A stretch of DNA of 46,376 nt, from the NCBI GenBank assembly GCA_019748215.1, contig JAIEPV010000098.1:1-46376 (forward strand), written 5' to 3'. Position numbers and translations under genes: made by a program. Shown here one piece after another: positions 8,700 to 17,052 of this stretch (the stretch's first letter is position 1; the number at the start of each line of letters is the position of its first letter). The notes beneath the pieces were generated by a model. That model saw only the letters and a program-made list of their open reading frames with translations. It was not told where the DNA came from and did no database searches. The DNA is from Hyphomicrobium sp. (GTDB lineage Bacteria > Pseudomonadota > Alphaproteobacteria > Rhizobiales > Hyphomicrobiaceae).

Positions 8700-10007
8700 T
8701 TAACGCTTGAGCTTAAACTTTTCGAGAAGCGGAGCGAGAGCCGACAGGGCGGATGCCGCCGGCTTGTCGGCTTTCATGTCTTTGCGTCGCGTCATCTTCA
8801 TTGCGATCTCGCGGAATTTCTCCGGCGCTTTCGCTTTCGGGTTGAATTCTTCGACCATCAGCCCGTTGTTGGCTGCCTGGCTGAAACTTTCACAATCGTA
8901 TTCGATGACCGCCATGGTCTTGAGGTCGAGCGCCTGCTCGAACTCTTTCTGGCTGATCTCTTGACGCTTCGCGACATTCGTCATGTTCAAGACGAGATGC
9001 GGCTTGCCGTCGTTTTTGCGCGATTGGCGAAGCAGATCGACAATGTTTTTCGCGTTGCGCAGATTGGCGAGGTCGGGGGTCGCCGTAATGATGACTTCAT
9101 CGGCTTGCAGCAGCACGCGCTTAGTCCATGGTGCCCAGCCGTGCGGCAAGTCAACGGCGACAAACGGAACGTTCTGGCGAACGACGTCGATGACGATGTC
9201 GCAAGCTTCGGGCGAAATTTCATAGTCGCGTTCGAGCACCACGGGGGCCGCGAAGATCGACAGACGTTCAGAGCATTTGGTCAACAAGCGGTCGAGCAAC
9301 TGATCGTCGAGGCGCTCAGGCGCGGCCAAGGCTTCGGCAATGCCTTGCACAGGATCCTGATTAAAATCGAGCCCTGTCGTCCCGAAAGCGAGATCGAGAT
9401 CGGCGATGGTCACGTCGGACTTCAGCACCTCCGACAATGTCCACGCAACGTTGTGGCAGATCGTCGACGAGCCGACGCCGCCCTTGGCGCCGATGAAGGC
9501 AAATACGTGGCCGACGGGATCGGTGTCGGGATTGTTGTAGAGGTTGGAAATGCTCTCCATCAAAGCCATCGGCTCGATCGGGGTGACGAGATATTCGCTA
9601 ACACCGCGCTTTAAAAGCTCGCGATAAAGCAGCACGTCATTTTGGCGGCCAACGACGATCACGCGTGTGCCGGGATCGCAGCTTTCAGCGAGCTTATCGA
9701 GTTCGGGCAGAAGGGCTGCGCCACGCAGCGCAGAATCGACGATGATCAGGTTCGGCGTCGGGCTATCGACGTAGTGGGCAATGGCCGCGCCGATGCCGCC
9801 CATGTGAACACTGACGTGCGCCTTTGCCAAACGGCGGTCATCGGCGGCGTATTGTAAAACTTCGGCAACGCGAGGATCGTCGCAGAACCCTTGAATGGAA
9901 ATGCGCGGGATCGGCCGAGCGCGTTCAGCGGCGGCGGCGTCGGCCGTCGCGTCATCGACAAACGTGTCCATGTCGGGATCGGCGCTTGAGTGTGCTGTGT
10001 GAGCCAT
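8700..10007 (-). CDS. cpaE: Tad pilus localisation protein CpaE/TadZ
   Basis: MinD/ParA-like ATPase that directs the pilus machine to its place in the cell. The 435-residue product has an N-terminal receiver-like domain (about 35-155) without an obvious intact phosphorylation pocket, then a deviant Walker A GAKGGVGSS (about 173-181) that lacks the usual GKT ending, with ICHNVAW following. The start at 10007 is preferred over the ATG at 10013 because GAGG lies 6 bases before it, whereas the earlier ATG abuts that site. It sits between cpaD (18 bases) and cpaF (12 bases). Confidence 0.93.
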   Translation of the reverse strand: MAHTAHSSADPDMDTFVDDATADAAAAERARPIPRISIQGFCDDPRVAEVLQYAADDRRLAKAHVSVHMGGIGAAIAHYVDSPTPNLIIVDSALRGAALLPELDKLAESCDPGTRVIVVGRQNDVLLYRELLKRGVSEYLVTPIEPMALMESISNLYNNPDTDPVGHVFAFIGAKGGVGSSTICHNVAWTLSEVLKSDVTIADLDLAFGTTGLDFNQDPVQGIAEALAAPERLDDQLLDRLLTKCSERLSIFAAPVVLERDYEISPEACDIVIDVVRQNVPFVAVDLPHGWAPWTKRVLLQADEVIITATPDLANLRNAKNIVDLLRQSRKNDGKPHLVLNMTNVAKRQEISQKEFEQALDLKTMAVIEYDCESFSQAANNGLMVEEFNPKAKAPEKFREIAMKMTRRKDMKADKPAASALSALAPLLEKFKLKR

Positions 10008-10025
10008 GACCATCCTCAGAAAATG

Positions 10026-10811
10026 CTACTTCTCGACCCGGGCGCGCTCATCGTCGCTCTTCTCAGCACCGGTAATTGCACCCTTGGTCCACTTGTCCAT
10101 GACCTGATCGCGACGCTCGCCATAACGCGGTCCGGACGATCTCGGCCCGAGCAGATCGGCCGGATTGGCGACCATCGCGGCGAGGTTTTGCTGGCCGACG
10201 CAGCCAAAGTTCGGATGCCCGGTGTTGGAATGGTTGACGCCCAGATTTTCGGACCAATCGCGACCGCACTCCGGACCCTCCGCCACGAAGCGCATGTATG
10301 AGATGCGCACCGGCGCGGGGGCGTGCGCCTCCGACGAGTAAGCTTCAACAGCGATTGCCGCTTCGTTAAAGCCGCCGCTAAGAAGCAGGTCGCGAACCTC
10401 ATCGACGGCTGCCATCGCGGCCATTTCATTGGACGAACCGCTTGGCGCAGAAATGATCAGGCGGCTGTTGCCGGCGTCGCTGGCGCGATAGCGGCTGGTG
10501 AATTGCATGACCTCGGCACGTTGCGAGGGCGACAAGCCTTGCGAGCCGCTGGCAATCCGCAAGTTGAGATGGGCCGGCTCCTGCGAGACCAAGATCGGAT
10601 GCCGTTGGACGGGATCGACGAGCGACCAACCAGCAACGGCTGTGCCTTCATCGCCGTGTTTGCACCCGGCCAGCACGAGCGGCAGAAGCGACAGGCACAA
10701 AAGTTTACCGGCCAGTCTGTGACCATTCCTGCGCGTCGAACCGATCGCCTGATGGCGCCCAGCGTGATTGCGAGACAGGGGTTCGCGGGTGGTGAGCGTT
10801 TTGTGCGTCAT
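10026..10811 (-). CDS. cpaD: Tad pilus lipoprotein CpaD
   Basis: Periplasmic/outer-membrane lipoprotein of the Tad machine, 261 residues. A basic N-terminus is followed by a hydrophobic stretch and lipobox (LPLVLAGCKHG). The body carries the conserved CpaD C-terminal pattern NFGCVGQQNLAAMVANPADL with two Cys residues that could form a disulfide (CGRDW and FGC). I start at ATG 10811, which has GGAG seven bases upstream; the open frame runs further back to 10859 into the end of cpaC. It lies 22 bases behind the cpaC stop. Confidence 0.93.
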   Translation of the reverse strand: MTHKTLTTREPLSRNHAGRHQAIGSTRRNGHRLAGKLLCLSLLPLVLAGCKHGDEGTAVAGWSLVDPVQRHPILVSQEPAHLNLRIASGSQGLSPSQRAEVMQFTSRYRASDAGNSRLIISAPSGSSNEMAAMAAVDEVRDLLLSGGFNEAAIAVEAYSSEAHAPAPVRISYMRFVAEGPECGRDWSENLGVNHSNTGHPNFGCVGQQNLAAMVANPADLLGPRSSGPRYGERRDQVMDKWTKGAITGAEKSDDERARVEK

Positions 10812-10833
10812 GATACGTCTCCGGAACCTGAAA

Positions 10834-12486
10834 TTATTCAACGATAAAGCCGTAGTCACCCTTCAGATCGCCGGCAGGTAAGCCTTCGTTCTTGCCGTAG
10901 ATGCGATTGAGGTGGCCGAGGAAGTTGGCTTTCATGTCGGTTGCCGGTGCCAATCCATCAGCTGGAGTGGCCAACTGCTGGCGCGCTACCGGCTTGACGA
11001 GGTAGGGCGTGACAATGACGACCAGCTCGGTTTCGTTCTTGATGAAGTCGCGGCTGCGGAACAGCGTGCCGAGGATCGGAATATCCTTCGCACCCGGCAG
11101 ACCGTCGATGTTTTGGCGGACATCGTCAGAGATCAAACCAGCAAGTGCGAGTGAACCACCCGACGGAAGTTCGACGGTCGATTTCGCCTGGCGCTTTTTC
11201 AGAGCCGGGATCGAGATGCCGCGCAGTGTCACGGCGCCCTGGTTGGTGAGCTCGCTGACTTCCGTTTCGATCTTCAAGCTGATGCGCCCTTCCGATAACA
11301 CGATCGGCGTGAAGGCAAGGGCAACACCGAATTCCTTGAACTCGACACCGAGCGCACCGAGGCCATCCACGGTCGGCACCGGATATTCACCGCCGGCAAG
11401 GAATTTCGCCGGTTCGCCGGAGACGGCGGTGAGATTTGGCTCGGCCAGTGTGCGGATGAGACCTTGGCGCTCAAGAGCCCGGATGGCGTGCGAGATTCTA
11501 TTGCCGCCGCTGGAATAATCACCACTGAATCCCGAGTTGCCGAAGGTGCCCGGAGTCGGACCTGCGTTCGCATTGCACAGAACGCCGAGCGTATCGCAAC
11601 CGATGGGATCAGCCACATCTTGAGCAACAGTTCCGAGCCCGGGAATTGGCAGGGTTCCAAGGCCAGCCGCAGCCGTCAGCGGCAAAGCGTTTTCGGTCAA
11701 CAGCGCCGTGGTGAAGTTGCCAGCATTGATGATGCCGCCGAGGTTGACGCCCATCTGCTTCAACAGTGTGCGCTGAACTTCGGCGACGGTGACCTTGAGC
11801 ATCACCTGCTCTTCGGCTTCAACCGTCAGCATATTGATGACGACTTCGCCTTCGGCCTTCTCGAACTTCCCGACGGACGCGCCTTCCGCACCCGCTGCGT
11901 CTTTGATCTCGTAGGTCACGGTAGCGAATTGTTTGGCTATAGAGGAGGCCCGCGTGGCGTCCGTCGGGTTCTTGACGCTGCCCGTCAAAACCACGGTTTG
12001 GTTGAGCATCTCGACTTTGATGCTCGAGCCGACAATCAGGCGATTCAAAAGGTTCTCGAGGCCAGCCGTCTCGCGCTCGACGTAGAGTTCCATGGTGGCG
12101 AACTGCTCGCCCGCGCCATCAAAGAAGAAAGCGTTCGCTTCGCCGATCTTGCGGGCCAGCAAAAAGACGCGGTTCGAACTCAGGACGACCGCATCGACAG
12201 CCGCCGGGTTCGACACCATCACGTCACGCACATCGCGCGGGAATTCGATGAGCACCGATTTGCCCAAACCGATCTTCATGTTCTTGCGCAACGGAATCTC
12301 GCCGTTGTCTTCGATGCGAATGAAGGATTGGTGCGCGGACTGCGTCGACTGGCTGGCGTCGGCCGCGTCGGCGAGGTTGCCGCCGGCACCGGCGGGCAGC
12401 GATAAGGCCACCTGCAAGCCGAGTGCGGCGCAAGCAGTGAGTGCAGAGACGGCGCGACGACCCGAAGATCCAACTTTATTCAGCAT
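10834..12486 (-). CDS. cpaC: Tad outer-membrane secretin CpaC/RcpA
   Basis: Secretin subunit that forms the outer-membrane channel for the pilus, 550 residues. It has a Sec signal peptide (about 1-35, ending near LPAGAGG), the pilus N-terminal domain (about 50-120, IEFPRDVRDVMVSNPAAVDA), a BON-like domain (about 125-185, VVLTGSVKNPTDATRAS), and the C-terminal secretin domain with LAEPNLTAVSGEPAKFLAGG and VELPSGGSLALAGLI. An insertion with two cysteines (CDTLGVLC) sits before the secretin core. ATG 12486 gives a proper signal peptide; a TTG at 12528 overlapping the cpaB stop is the alternative. Confidence 0.95.
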   Translation of the reverse strand: MLNKVGSSGRRAVSALTACAALGLQVALSLPAGAGGNLADAADASQSTQSAHQSFIRIEDNGEIPLRKNMKIGLGKSVLIEFPRDVRDVMVSNPAAVDAVVLSSNRVFLLARKIGEANAFFFDGAGEQFATMELYVERETAGLENLLNRLIVGSSIKVEMLNQTVVLTGSVKNPTDATRASSIAKQFATVTYEIKDAAGAEGASVGKFEKAEGEVVINMLTVEAEEQVMLKVTVAEVQRTLLKQMGVNLGGIINAGNFTTALLTENALPLTAAAGLGTLPIPGLGTVAQDVADPIGCDTLGVLCNANAGPTPGTFGNSGFSGDYSSGGNRISHAIRALERQGLIRTLAEPNLTAVSGEPAKFLAGGEYPVPTVDGLGALGVEFKEFGVALAFTPIVLSEGRISLKIETEVSELTNQGAVTLRGISIPALKKRQAKSTVELPSGGSLALAGLISDDVRQNIDGLPGAKDIPILGTLFRSRDFIKNETELVVIVTPYLVKPVARQQLATPADGLAPATDMKANFLGHLNRIYGKNEGLPAGDLKGDYGFIVE

Positions 12487-12524
12487 AGTTTTCTGCCTTA
12501 TGACGACTACAGGTGTCGAACTGC

Positions 12525-13331
12525 TCAATTCACGCCGTACGCGCGTGACTTGGCGCCGTAACGCAGAACTCTCACAGCGCTGCCGCGCTGCTTATTGAAG
12601 TCGAGGCCACCTGCTGCTGCAGGGTCGCTGGCCATGTCCGCAACCGAGCGGAGCGACAGTGTTATTTCGCCCATCGAATTGGCCAGCGCCATCATCTCGG
12701 TCTGGCGCGGCGTGAGTTCGAGGGTTGCCGTGCTGGCCGAACTGTCAGCGGCTTTTTTGCCTTCTTTGGTTTCGATCTGCTGACCAATGGCGATCACACG
12801 CACATTGCGAAACAGCGTGTCGGCAACGGTTTCTTCATTGCCGCCTTTCGAGCGCTGGCGGCGAATCAGAATGACGTCCACATGATCGTTCGGCAGGATA
12901 AGGCTGCCGGCGGCTGTCTCCGCCTTGATCTTTGTCGAGATGGCGCGCATGCCCTGCGGAAGGATCGCGGCCAGAACGCCGCCTTGACCCGCCTTGATCA
13001 GTTTCAGCGTCGTAATTGGTTCGCCGGCGAGCAGCGATGAGCGGGCGACGGAGCCCGACAGATCGCGCATCATCTCAAGGCCGCCGCTCAACTTGGTGAT
13101 GTATTGCGGCGAGGTGGCGCTCAGCGGCCATGAGGTCCAGCGGAACGTGCCCTCGTTGACGATCTGGCCAACTGAAATGTCGGACGCGGCAACGAGCACC
13201 TCCGTCGTGTCGATGGTTTTTTCGACCAGGATCGGAGCGGGCGGTGGCGCTACGAACGACGTCGCGACGTAAAACGCCAGGGCGGCTGTGACGGCAGCAA
13301 CCGATATGGCAATTAGTTGGACTCGTTTCAT
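12525..13331 (-). CDS. cpaB: Tad pilus assembly protein CpaB/RcpC
   Basis: Periplasmic protein anchored by one N-terminal helix (about 5-28), followed by a Pro-rich linker, an SAF domain (about 45-110, DTTEVLVAASDISVGQIV) and the RcpC/CpaB domain with LPNDHVDVILIRRQ. The length of 268 residues is normal. It is thought to bind peptidoglycan near the secretin. Start ATG 13331 is preceded by AAAGGA; the frame stays open to 13400 without a better start. A 206-base gap with a hairpin separates it from cpaA. Confidence 0.93.
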   Translation of the reverse strand: MKRVQLIAISVAAVTAALAFYVATSFVAPPPAPILVEKTIDTTEVLVAASDISVGQIVNEGTFRWTSWPLSATSPQYITKLSGGLEMMRDLSGSVARSSLLAGEPITTLKLIKAGQGGVLAAILPQGMRAISTKIKAETAAGSLILPNDHVDVILIRRQRSKGGNEETVADTLFRNVRVIAIGQQIETKEGKKAADSSASTATLELTPRQTEMMALANSMGEITLSLRSVADMASDPAAAGGLDFNKQRGSAVRVLRYGAKSRAYGVN

Positions 13332-13479
13332 CGCGCACGCGGTCCTTTCAAACCAAGATCCCAGTGTGGTCTTGAATTGAAGATGGCGAACAAACGTCAA
13401 TGTGAGGTTAATCTTCGTCTCGGATTTAGACGAAAGCCGATGCTGTGATGTTCACGCCAGCCGCACGACAATGCAAAAC

Positions 13480-13501
13480 GGGCGCATCGATCGATGCGCC
13501 C
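13480..13501 (-). terminator. Perfect 22-bp palindrome between cpaA and cpaB
   Basis: GGGCGCATCGA/TCGATGCGCCC is a perfect palindrome. On the minus strand it is followed by GTTTTGC, a short T run. It could attenuate transcription from cpaA into cpaB or act as a processing hairpin rather than a full stop. Confidence 0.5.
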
Positions 13502-13537
13502 GCCATAAGCATGTGAGGAAATGAACGAGGCAGCTGA

Positions 13538-14041
13538 TCAGGCGAGCAGCGCTTTGAAAATCGGCGTCTGAGGATAAATCATCAAACCGGCAGCGGCGAT
13601 AGCAATGCCATAGGGAATGCCGGTGCCTTGAGCATGCAGGCGTTGCGCCCAGTCCGGAAATCCGACCGGCGTCAGCGGCACCATTCTTCGGTAGGCGAGA
13701 ATGACGAGCGACAGCACGCCGCCAAAGAGCGTCATGTAGAAGAGATACGGAACCATCTGGTCGAACCCGATCCACAGCGCACCAGCGGCCATCAATTTGG
13801 CATCGCCGCCACCAAGCAGGCGAAACGAAAATAGAATGAAGGTGATCGCCAGGATCGCAGCACCGACAGCTAAGTGCATCGCGATGGTTTCAAGCGTCAG
13901 TCCGGCGACGATCGCAACCGCGGCAAATGACGCGATGAGAATGAGCGAAAGCTTATTTGGAATTCGCATTGTGAAGAGGTCGTTGGCCGCGGCAAACGCC
14001 ATGACGACCGGAAACACAAGAAGAAGGGCTTGCTGAACCAC
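13538..14041 (-). CDS. cpaA: Flp prepilin peptidase CpaA/TadV
   Basis: Membrane aspartyl protease (A24 family) that removes the leader of Flp pilins and TadE-type pseudopilins. The 167-residue product is almost wholly hydrophobic with about 5-6 helices. The two catalytic aspartates are visible: Asp in AANDLFTMRIPN (about residue 21) and the GGGDAK motif (about 77-82). It lacks the N-terminal methylase domain of PilD, as is usual for TadV. It lies 190 bases behind the second pilin, with a degenerate CtrA-like box upstream. Confidence 0.94.
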   Translation of the reverse strand: MVQQALLLVFPVVMAFAAANDLFTMRIPNKLSLILIASFAAVAIVAGLTLETIAMHLAVGAAILAITFILFSFRLLGGGDAKLMAAGALWIGFDQMVPYLFYMTLFGGVLSLVILAYRRMVPLTPVGFPDWAQRLHAQGTGIPYGIAIAAAGLMIYPQTPIFKALLA

Positions 14042-14169
14042 GTTGATCGCTCCGTGTGGCGGTTGACCAGGTTACGGTTGGCTGTGCGACGCGCGCGCCG
14101 ACCCGCCTCGCAAGACAAGTGTCGCGCCGACGAACCCGAACCCACATCGTTATGTTCGACACAACAGCG

Positions 14170-14184
14170 TTAATTTTAGCCTAA
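14170..14184. promoter_or_regulatory. Degenerate CtrA-like box upstream of cpaA
   Basis: TTAA-N7-CTAA, one mismatch from TTAA-N7-TTAA, lies 128 bases before the cpaA start. Tad genes are CtrA controlled in Caulobacter (established); a single degenerate match is weak evidence here. Confidence 0.3.
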
Positions 14185-14230
14185 CGCCGGCCCGGCTTTC
14201 ACGGGCACGGGACGCGCCGTGGCGGCTTGC

Positions 14231-14407
14231 TCAATTCAAAATGATATTGAATTGGTTCGAGATCTCCGAGAACACGCCGGCCAATTGACCCGTCACCTGC
14301 GTCAAGGATGCAACGATGGCGACGCTGACGATGCCGGCGATCAGTGCATACTCAATGGCCGTCGCGCCATCCTGGTCTGCGACGAATTTTTTCAGCGTCA
14401 TTGTCAT
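14231..14407 (-). CDS. flp: Flp family type IVb pilin (second copy)
   Basis: Small pilin subunit of 58 residues. The leader MTMTLKKFVADQDG is followed by the processing site G/ATAIEYALIAG with the conserved Glu at position 5 of the mature protein, then a hydrophobic helix. The C-terminus is Gln/Asn rich. ATG 14407 is chosen because CAGGG precedes it by seven bases; the reading frame stays open upstream to 14557 but encodes non-pilin-like sequence. It differs clearly from the first pilin outside the processing site and helix. Confidence 0.9.
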   Translation of the reverse strand: MTMTLKKFVADQDGATAIEYALIAGIVSVAIVASLTQVTGQLAGVFSEISNQFNIILN

Positions 14408-14713
14408 TGGCTGGCCCTGGTTGCGCAATGTTGATCGGTAAAACGGTGCGATTTGCACGCGCTGGTGATTGTTGCAGCCTATCGCGCCGTCGTTAAAGGT
14501 CTGTAGCTGCCAGCGAATAAAGGCAGGCCAAAACCGACTTAAATTGCCAGTCGTCATGAGTGATTTATGAAAAGTGGCAGGCCGCCGTCATCAAACTCAA
14601 GGTTTCAAAACTACACGCCGCCACAACAGGAAACGCCCGAAGCGTGAGCTTCGGGCGCGACCTGCGGACAGTCCTGCTAATGCGATCGATGTCAGGCAGA
14701 GCTGACAGACCGA
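14408..14713 (-). other. Interval between the two pilin genes
   Basis: About 300 bases without a supported gene. It holds the hairpin described at 14634-14657. The open frame that extends upstream from the second pilin has no start signal or family resemblance, so I regard the stretch as leader sequence or promoter region of the second pilin. Confidence 0.5.
14634..14657 (-). terminator. Hairpin behind the first pilin gene
   Basis: Perfect 10-bp stem CGCCCGAAGC (14634-14643) / GCTTCGGGCG (14648-14657) with a 4-base loop, followed on the minus strand by TTTCCTGTTG. It probably terminates most pilin transcripts and lets a fraction run into the pilus assembly genes, which would give excess major pilin over machine parts. 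Confidence 0.6.
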
Positions 14714-14893
14714 TTAGTTGGCTCCGTTAGCCGTCGACAATTCGGTGGCGATTTTCGAGAACGTGCCGTTGAGGTTGGTCTTAACGGTACCGAGAATGGT
14801 GATGATGCCAACGCTGAGGATAGCGGCGATGAGGCCGTATTCGATAGCCGTTGCGCCCGACTCGTCGTTCATGAAATGTGCAATTTTCGACAT
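14714..14893 (-). CDS. flp: Flp family type IVb pilin (first copy, likely major pilin)
   Basis: 59-residue pilin. The leader MSKIAHFMNDESG is followed by the cleavage site G/ATAIEYGLIAAI with Glu5, a hydrophobic helix and a short polar tail. Start ATG 14893 has GGGAGAG at good distance. It is the first gene of the leftward operon, stands behind a long AT-rich upstream region and is followed by a strong hairpin, the pattern expected for the abundant major subunit. It is processed by CpaA and polymerised through CpaF/TadB/TadC and the CpaC secretin. Confidence 0.92.
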   Translation of the reverse strand: MSKIAHFMNDESGATAIEYGLIAAILSVGIITILGTVKTNLNGTFSKIATELSTANGAN

Positions 14894-15481
14894 GTAACTC
14901 TCTCCCAAATTTTCACTGACTCAGATCATTCGATCCTGTCCATCGGGGGAGCACGTCCGCACCGCTGAACTGAGGGTGACACTACGCTGCAGGTATTAAG
15001 CTGTAGTAAAAATCCCCGCCAGGCGAATAAATATGTCCTGCGGATGTGTTAAAAACATATTTTTGTTTGTTTAGTTTAAGTAAAAAACGTGTATTATATA
15101 GATTTTCTGGAATATATATTTGTTTATGTGGTCGAAAAATAAAAATACACACCGTTTTTTCGGTTAATACTGTGTTTATGCAGAGTGTATCACTAGAATA
15201 TTGAACGCTCGCCTTGGAACAGGCCTGAGCAAATCAGTGTTTTCGGCGCAAAAGTTGGTGCGATATTGCAATTTGGGGCGCGAGTATCTTTGTGACGAGC
15301 ATTTCAACAGAGGCAAGGCTTCGAGTCATCTGCAATGGCCGCGAATTTGAGTGGCAACACAGCGACGCTTTTGCGGTGCGCCACACGTTAGTGCCAGGCT
15401 GCGACAGGCGTTTGCAGTTCCTTCACCATTTCCTGGACTAATGGGTGGATCATTCGACGACTTGCAACGGGATGCCCGATC
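14894..15481. promoter_or_regulatory. Divergent, very AT-rich control region of the Tad locus
   Basis: About 590 bases without a gene between the pilin operon and the rightward tadE group. Bases 15000-15200 are strikingly AT-rich against the GC-rich surroundings. They include TATAAT on the minus strand (15093-15098) suited to the pilin operon, and two degenerate CtrA-like boxes, TTAA-N7-TAAA (14996-15010) and TTAA-N7-TTTA (15164-15178). No convincing -35 was found for the TATAAT. It probably holds both divergent promoters and may bind a nucleoid protein; this is inference. Confidence 0.5.
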
Positions 15482-16009
15482 ATGAGTCTTTCAACGCTGA
15501 CCTCCGCACGGGCTTCCCTTAGCCGCCATGCGACTGGCTCTGCTATCATCATATCTATCGCTTGCCTGGTTGGTCTTGCCCCCGGCTCTTCGGCGCAGGC
15601 CGGCGATCTGATCGTGCGCTATGATCAGTCGCAGCTCCTGCGACTGCCGCGGCCGGCTTCGGAAATCATCATCGGCAATCCCTCAATTGCAGATGTGGCA
15701 CTTCAAGGCGGCAATTTGCTGGTCGTGACCGGCAAGACCTTCGGCATCACCAATATCATCGCGCTCGACGCGGACCGGAACGTCATTCAGGACCAGCGCG
15801 TTTTGGTCGAACGCGACGACTTGAAAGTGGTCAACCTGCATAAAGGCAGTACGCGCTTCACCTACTCGTGCACGCCGAATTGCGAGCCGAATTTGACGAT
15901 CGGCGACGATAAGAATTTCTTCGAACAGGTCGTTGGTGCTAATACGGCCAAGATCAGGTTCTCAGAAGGTTCAGCCGATAGCGCCGGTTCGGGTGGTGCT
16001 GCGCAATAG
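15482..16009 (+). CDS. Small exported protein with the pilus/secretin N-terminal domain
   Basis: 175-residue protein with a Sec signal peptide (about 1-40, cleavage near SSAQAGDL) and one domain of the kind found at the N-terminus of CpaC secretins. LLRLPRPASEIIIGNPSIAD and VTGKTFGITNIIALD correspond to the CpaC stretch IEFPRDVRDVMVSNPAAVDA and its GEANAFFFD continuation. It lacks the secretin channel. A second half contains CTPNC and an acidic stretch before an SG-rich tail. It heads the rightward group with two TadE-like genes, so it probably docks to the CpaC ring in the periplasm; the exact role is unknown. Start is ATG 15482. Confidence 0.82.
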   Translation: MSLSTLTSARASLSRHATGSAIIISIACLVGLAPGSSAQAGDLIVRYDQSQLLRLPRPASEIIIGNPSIADVALQGGNLLVVTGKTFGITNIIALDADRNVIQDQRVLVERDDLKVVNLHKGSTRFTYSCTPNCEPNLTIGDDKNFFEQVVGANTAKIRFSEGSADSAGSGGAAQ

Positions 16010-16371
16010 GCAGCGTCGAATAGCTAGCCGACATTAAGCTCGATATGGCGATATCTATCTGTGTCGCGACAACAATGTCGCCCAGACGGCCGCTGGAGCC
16101 TGACCACTGTAGATGACGTCAGGCCGGCTCCGTCCAATTGACTTAACTCATCTTACCCATCACCCCGATGCCGCTGATGCAATTATCTGGTGGACATCCG
16201 CGACCGCACACGCGTTAATCGCAGGTTACGCAAATCCGCTAAAGTTTAATCAATCTATTCATCTGCATTAAACCATTTTCATTGATACGCCCGGGAAGTG
16301 GTGGAACTTTAAAGATTGCGCCCGTACCTTCGCTCGCACGTGTTAGTCGATGATCGAGAAGGTTAAACGCC
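16010..16371. other. Intergenic region upstream of the first tadE-like gene
   Basis: About 360 bases without a gene. It contains a hairpin GCCTGAC (16098-16104) / GTCAGGC (16118-16124) without a T run, which may end or protect the preceding transcript. It also contains TTAA-N7-TTAC at 16215-16229, a degenerate CtrA-like site that may mark a promoter for the tadE pair. Nothing else is recognisable. Confidence 0.4.
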
Positions 16372-16986
16372 ATGACGACGGCCGCGACTCTGGACAATAG
16401 GGAAAGCCAGAAAACGCCGATTTCAATATTGGGATTGAAACGGCCATATCGTGCCGCGATGCGCCGCTTCAAGCACGACACCAATGGGTCATTCGCGATC
16501 GAATTTGCAGCCGTCAGCGGGCCCTTTTTGGCGCTCGTATTCGGCCTGTTCGGTATTGCGTTCTTTTTCTTCATCATGAACTCGCTTGAAAAGGGAATGG
16601 ATCAGATGAGTCGTCTGATCCGCACCGGACAAGCCGCAGAAACACAAATGACCGTGCAAGATTTCAAGAATGGAATTTGCACGAAAGCCGGCGACTGGCT
16701 GCGCTGTAGTGCTCTTGAAGTTTTCGTCACGAAGTATCCGTCGTGGGCCGCCGTCACTCCACAGCCGTGCGTGAACCAAGCAGGCGTCGTGAAAAATGCA
16801 GCTCCCGCGACCGCGAAGATCGCCGACTACTCGGGCGACGCCAGCGACATCGTCATTGTGACGGCCTGCTATAAGTGGGACTTCCCGCAGAGCCTGCCGT
16901 TTCTCACCATCGGCAACATGCCGGACAAGTCTTACATGATGCAGGCCGCAACCGCGTTCCGCAGCGAACCATTCGAGAAGAATTGA
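16372..16986 (+). CDS. tadE: TadE-like pseudopilin (first)
   Basis: 204-residue minor pilin-like protein. After a basic cytoplasmic leader of about 38 residues, the segment GSFAIEFAAVSGPFLALVFG has the TadE pattern with the Glu after the processing site, followed by a long hydrophobic helix (to about residue 65) and a periplasmic domain with four cysteines (GICTKAGDWLRC, QPCVNQ, TACYKW). It is probably cut by CpaA and incorporated at the pilus tip or base. It is followed by the second tadE-like gene at 66 bases. Assignment is by pattern, not by overall identity. Confidence 0.85.
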   Translation: MTTAATLDNRESQKTPISILGLKRPYRAAMRRFKHDTNGSFAIEFAAVSGPFLALVFGLFGIAFFFFIMNSLEKGMDQMSRLIRTGQAAETQMTVQDFKNGICTKAGDWLRCSALEVFVTKYPSWAAVTPQPCVNQAGVVKNAAPATAKIADYSGDASDIVIVTACYKWDFPQSLPFLTIGNMPDKSYMMQAATAFRSEPFEKN

Positions 16987-17052
16987 GCAAAGCATCGCGT
17001 TCGCAAGACCGGCGGCAACGTTCGATCTCCGAAGACAACAGGACGAGCAACC

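Noticed and set aside
11464-12405. Plus-strand open frame opposite cpaC
   Set aside because: Antisense to the secretin and its signal peptide region; Arg/His/Asp-rich product without motifs.
14408-14557. N-terminal extension of the second pilin
   Set aside because: Open upstream frame has no ribosome site and would bury the short leader typical of Flp pilins.
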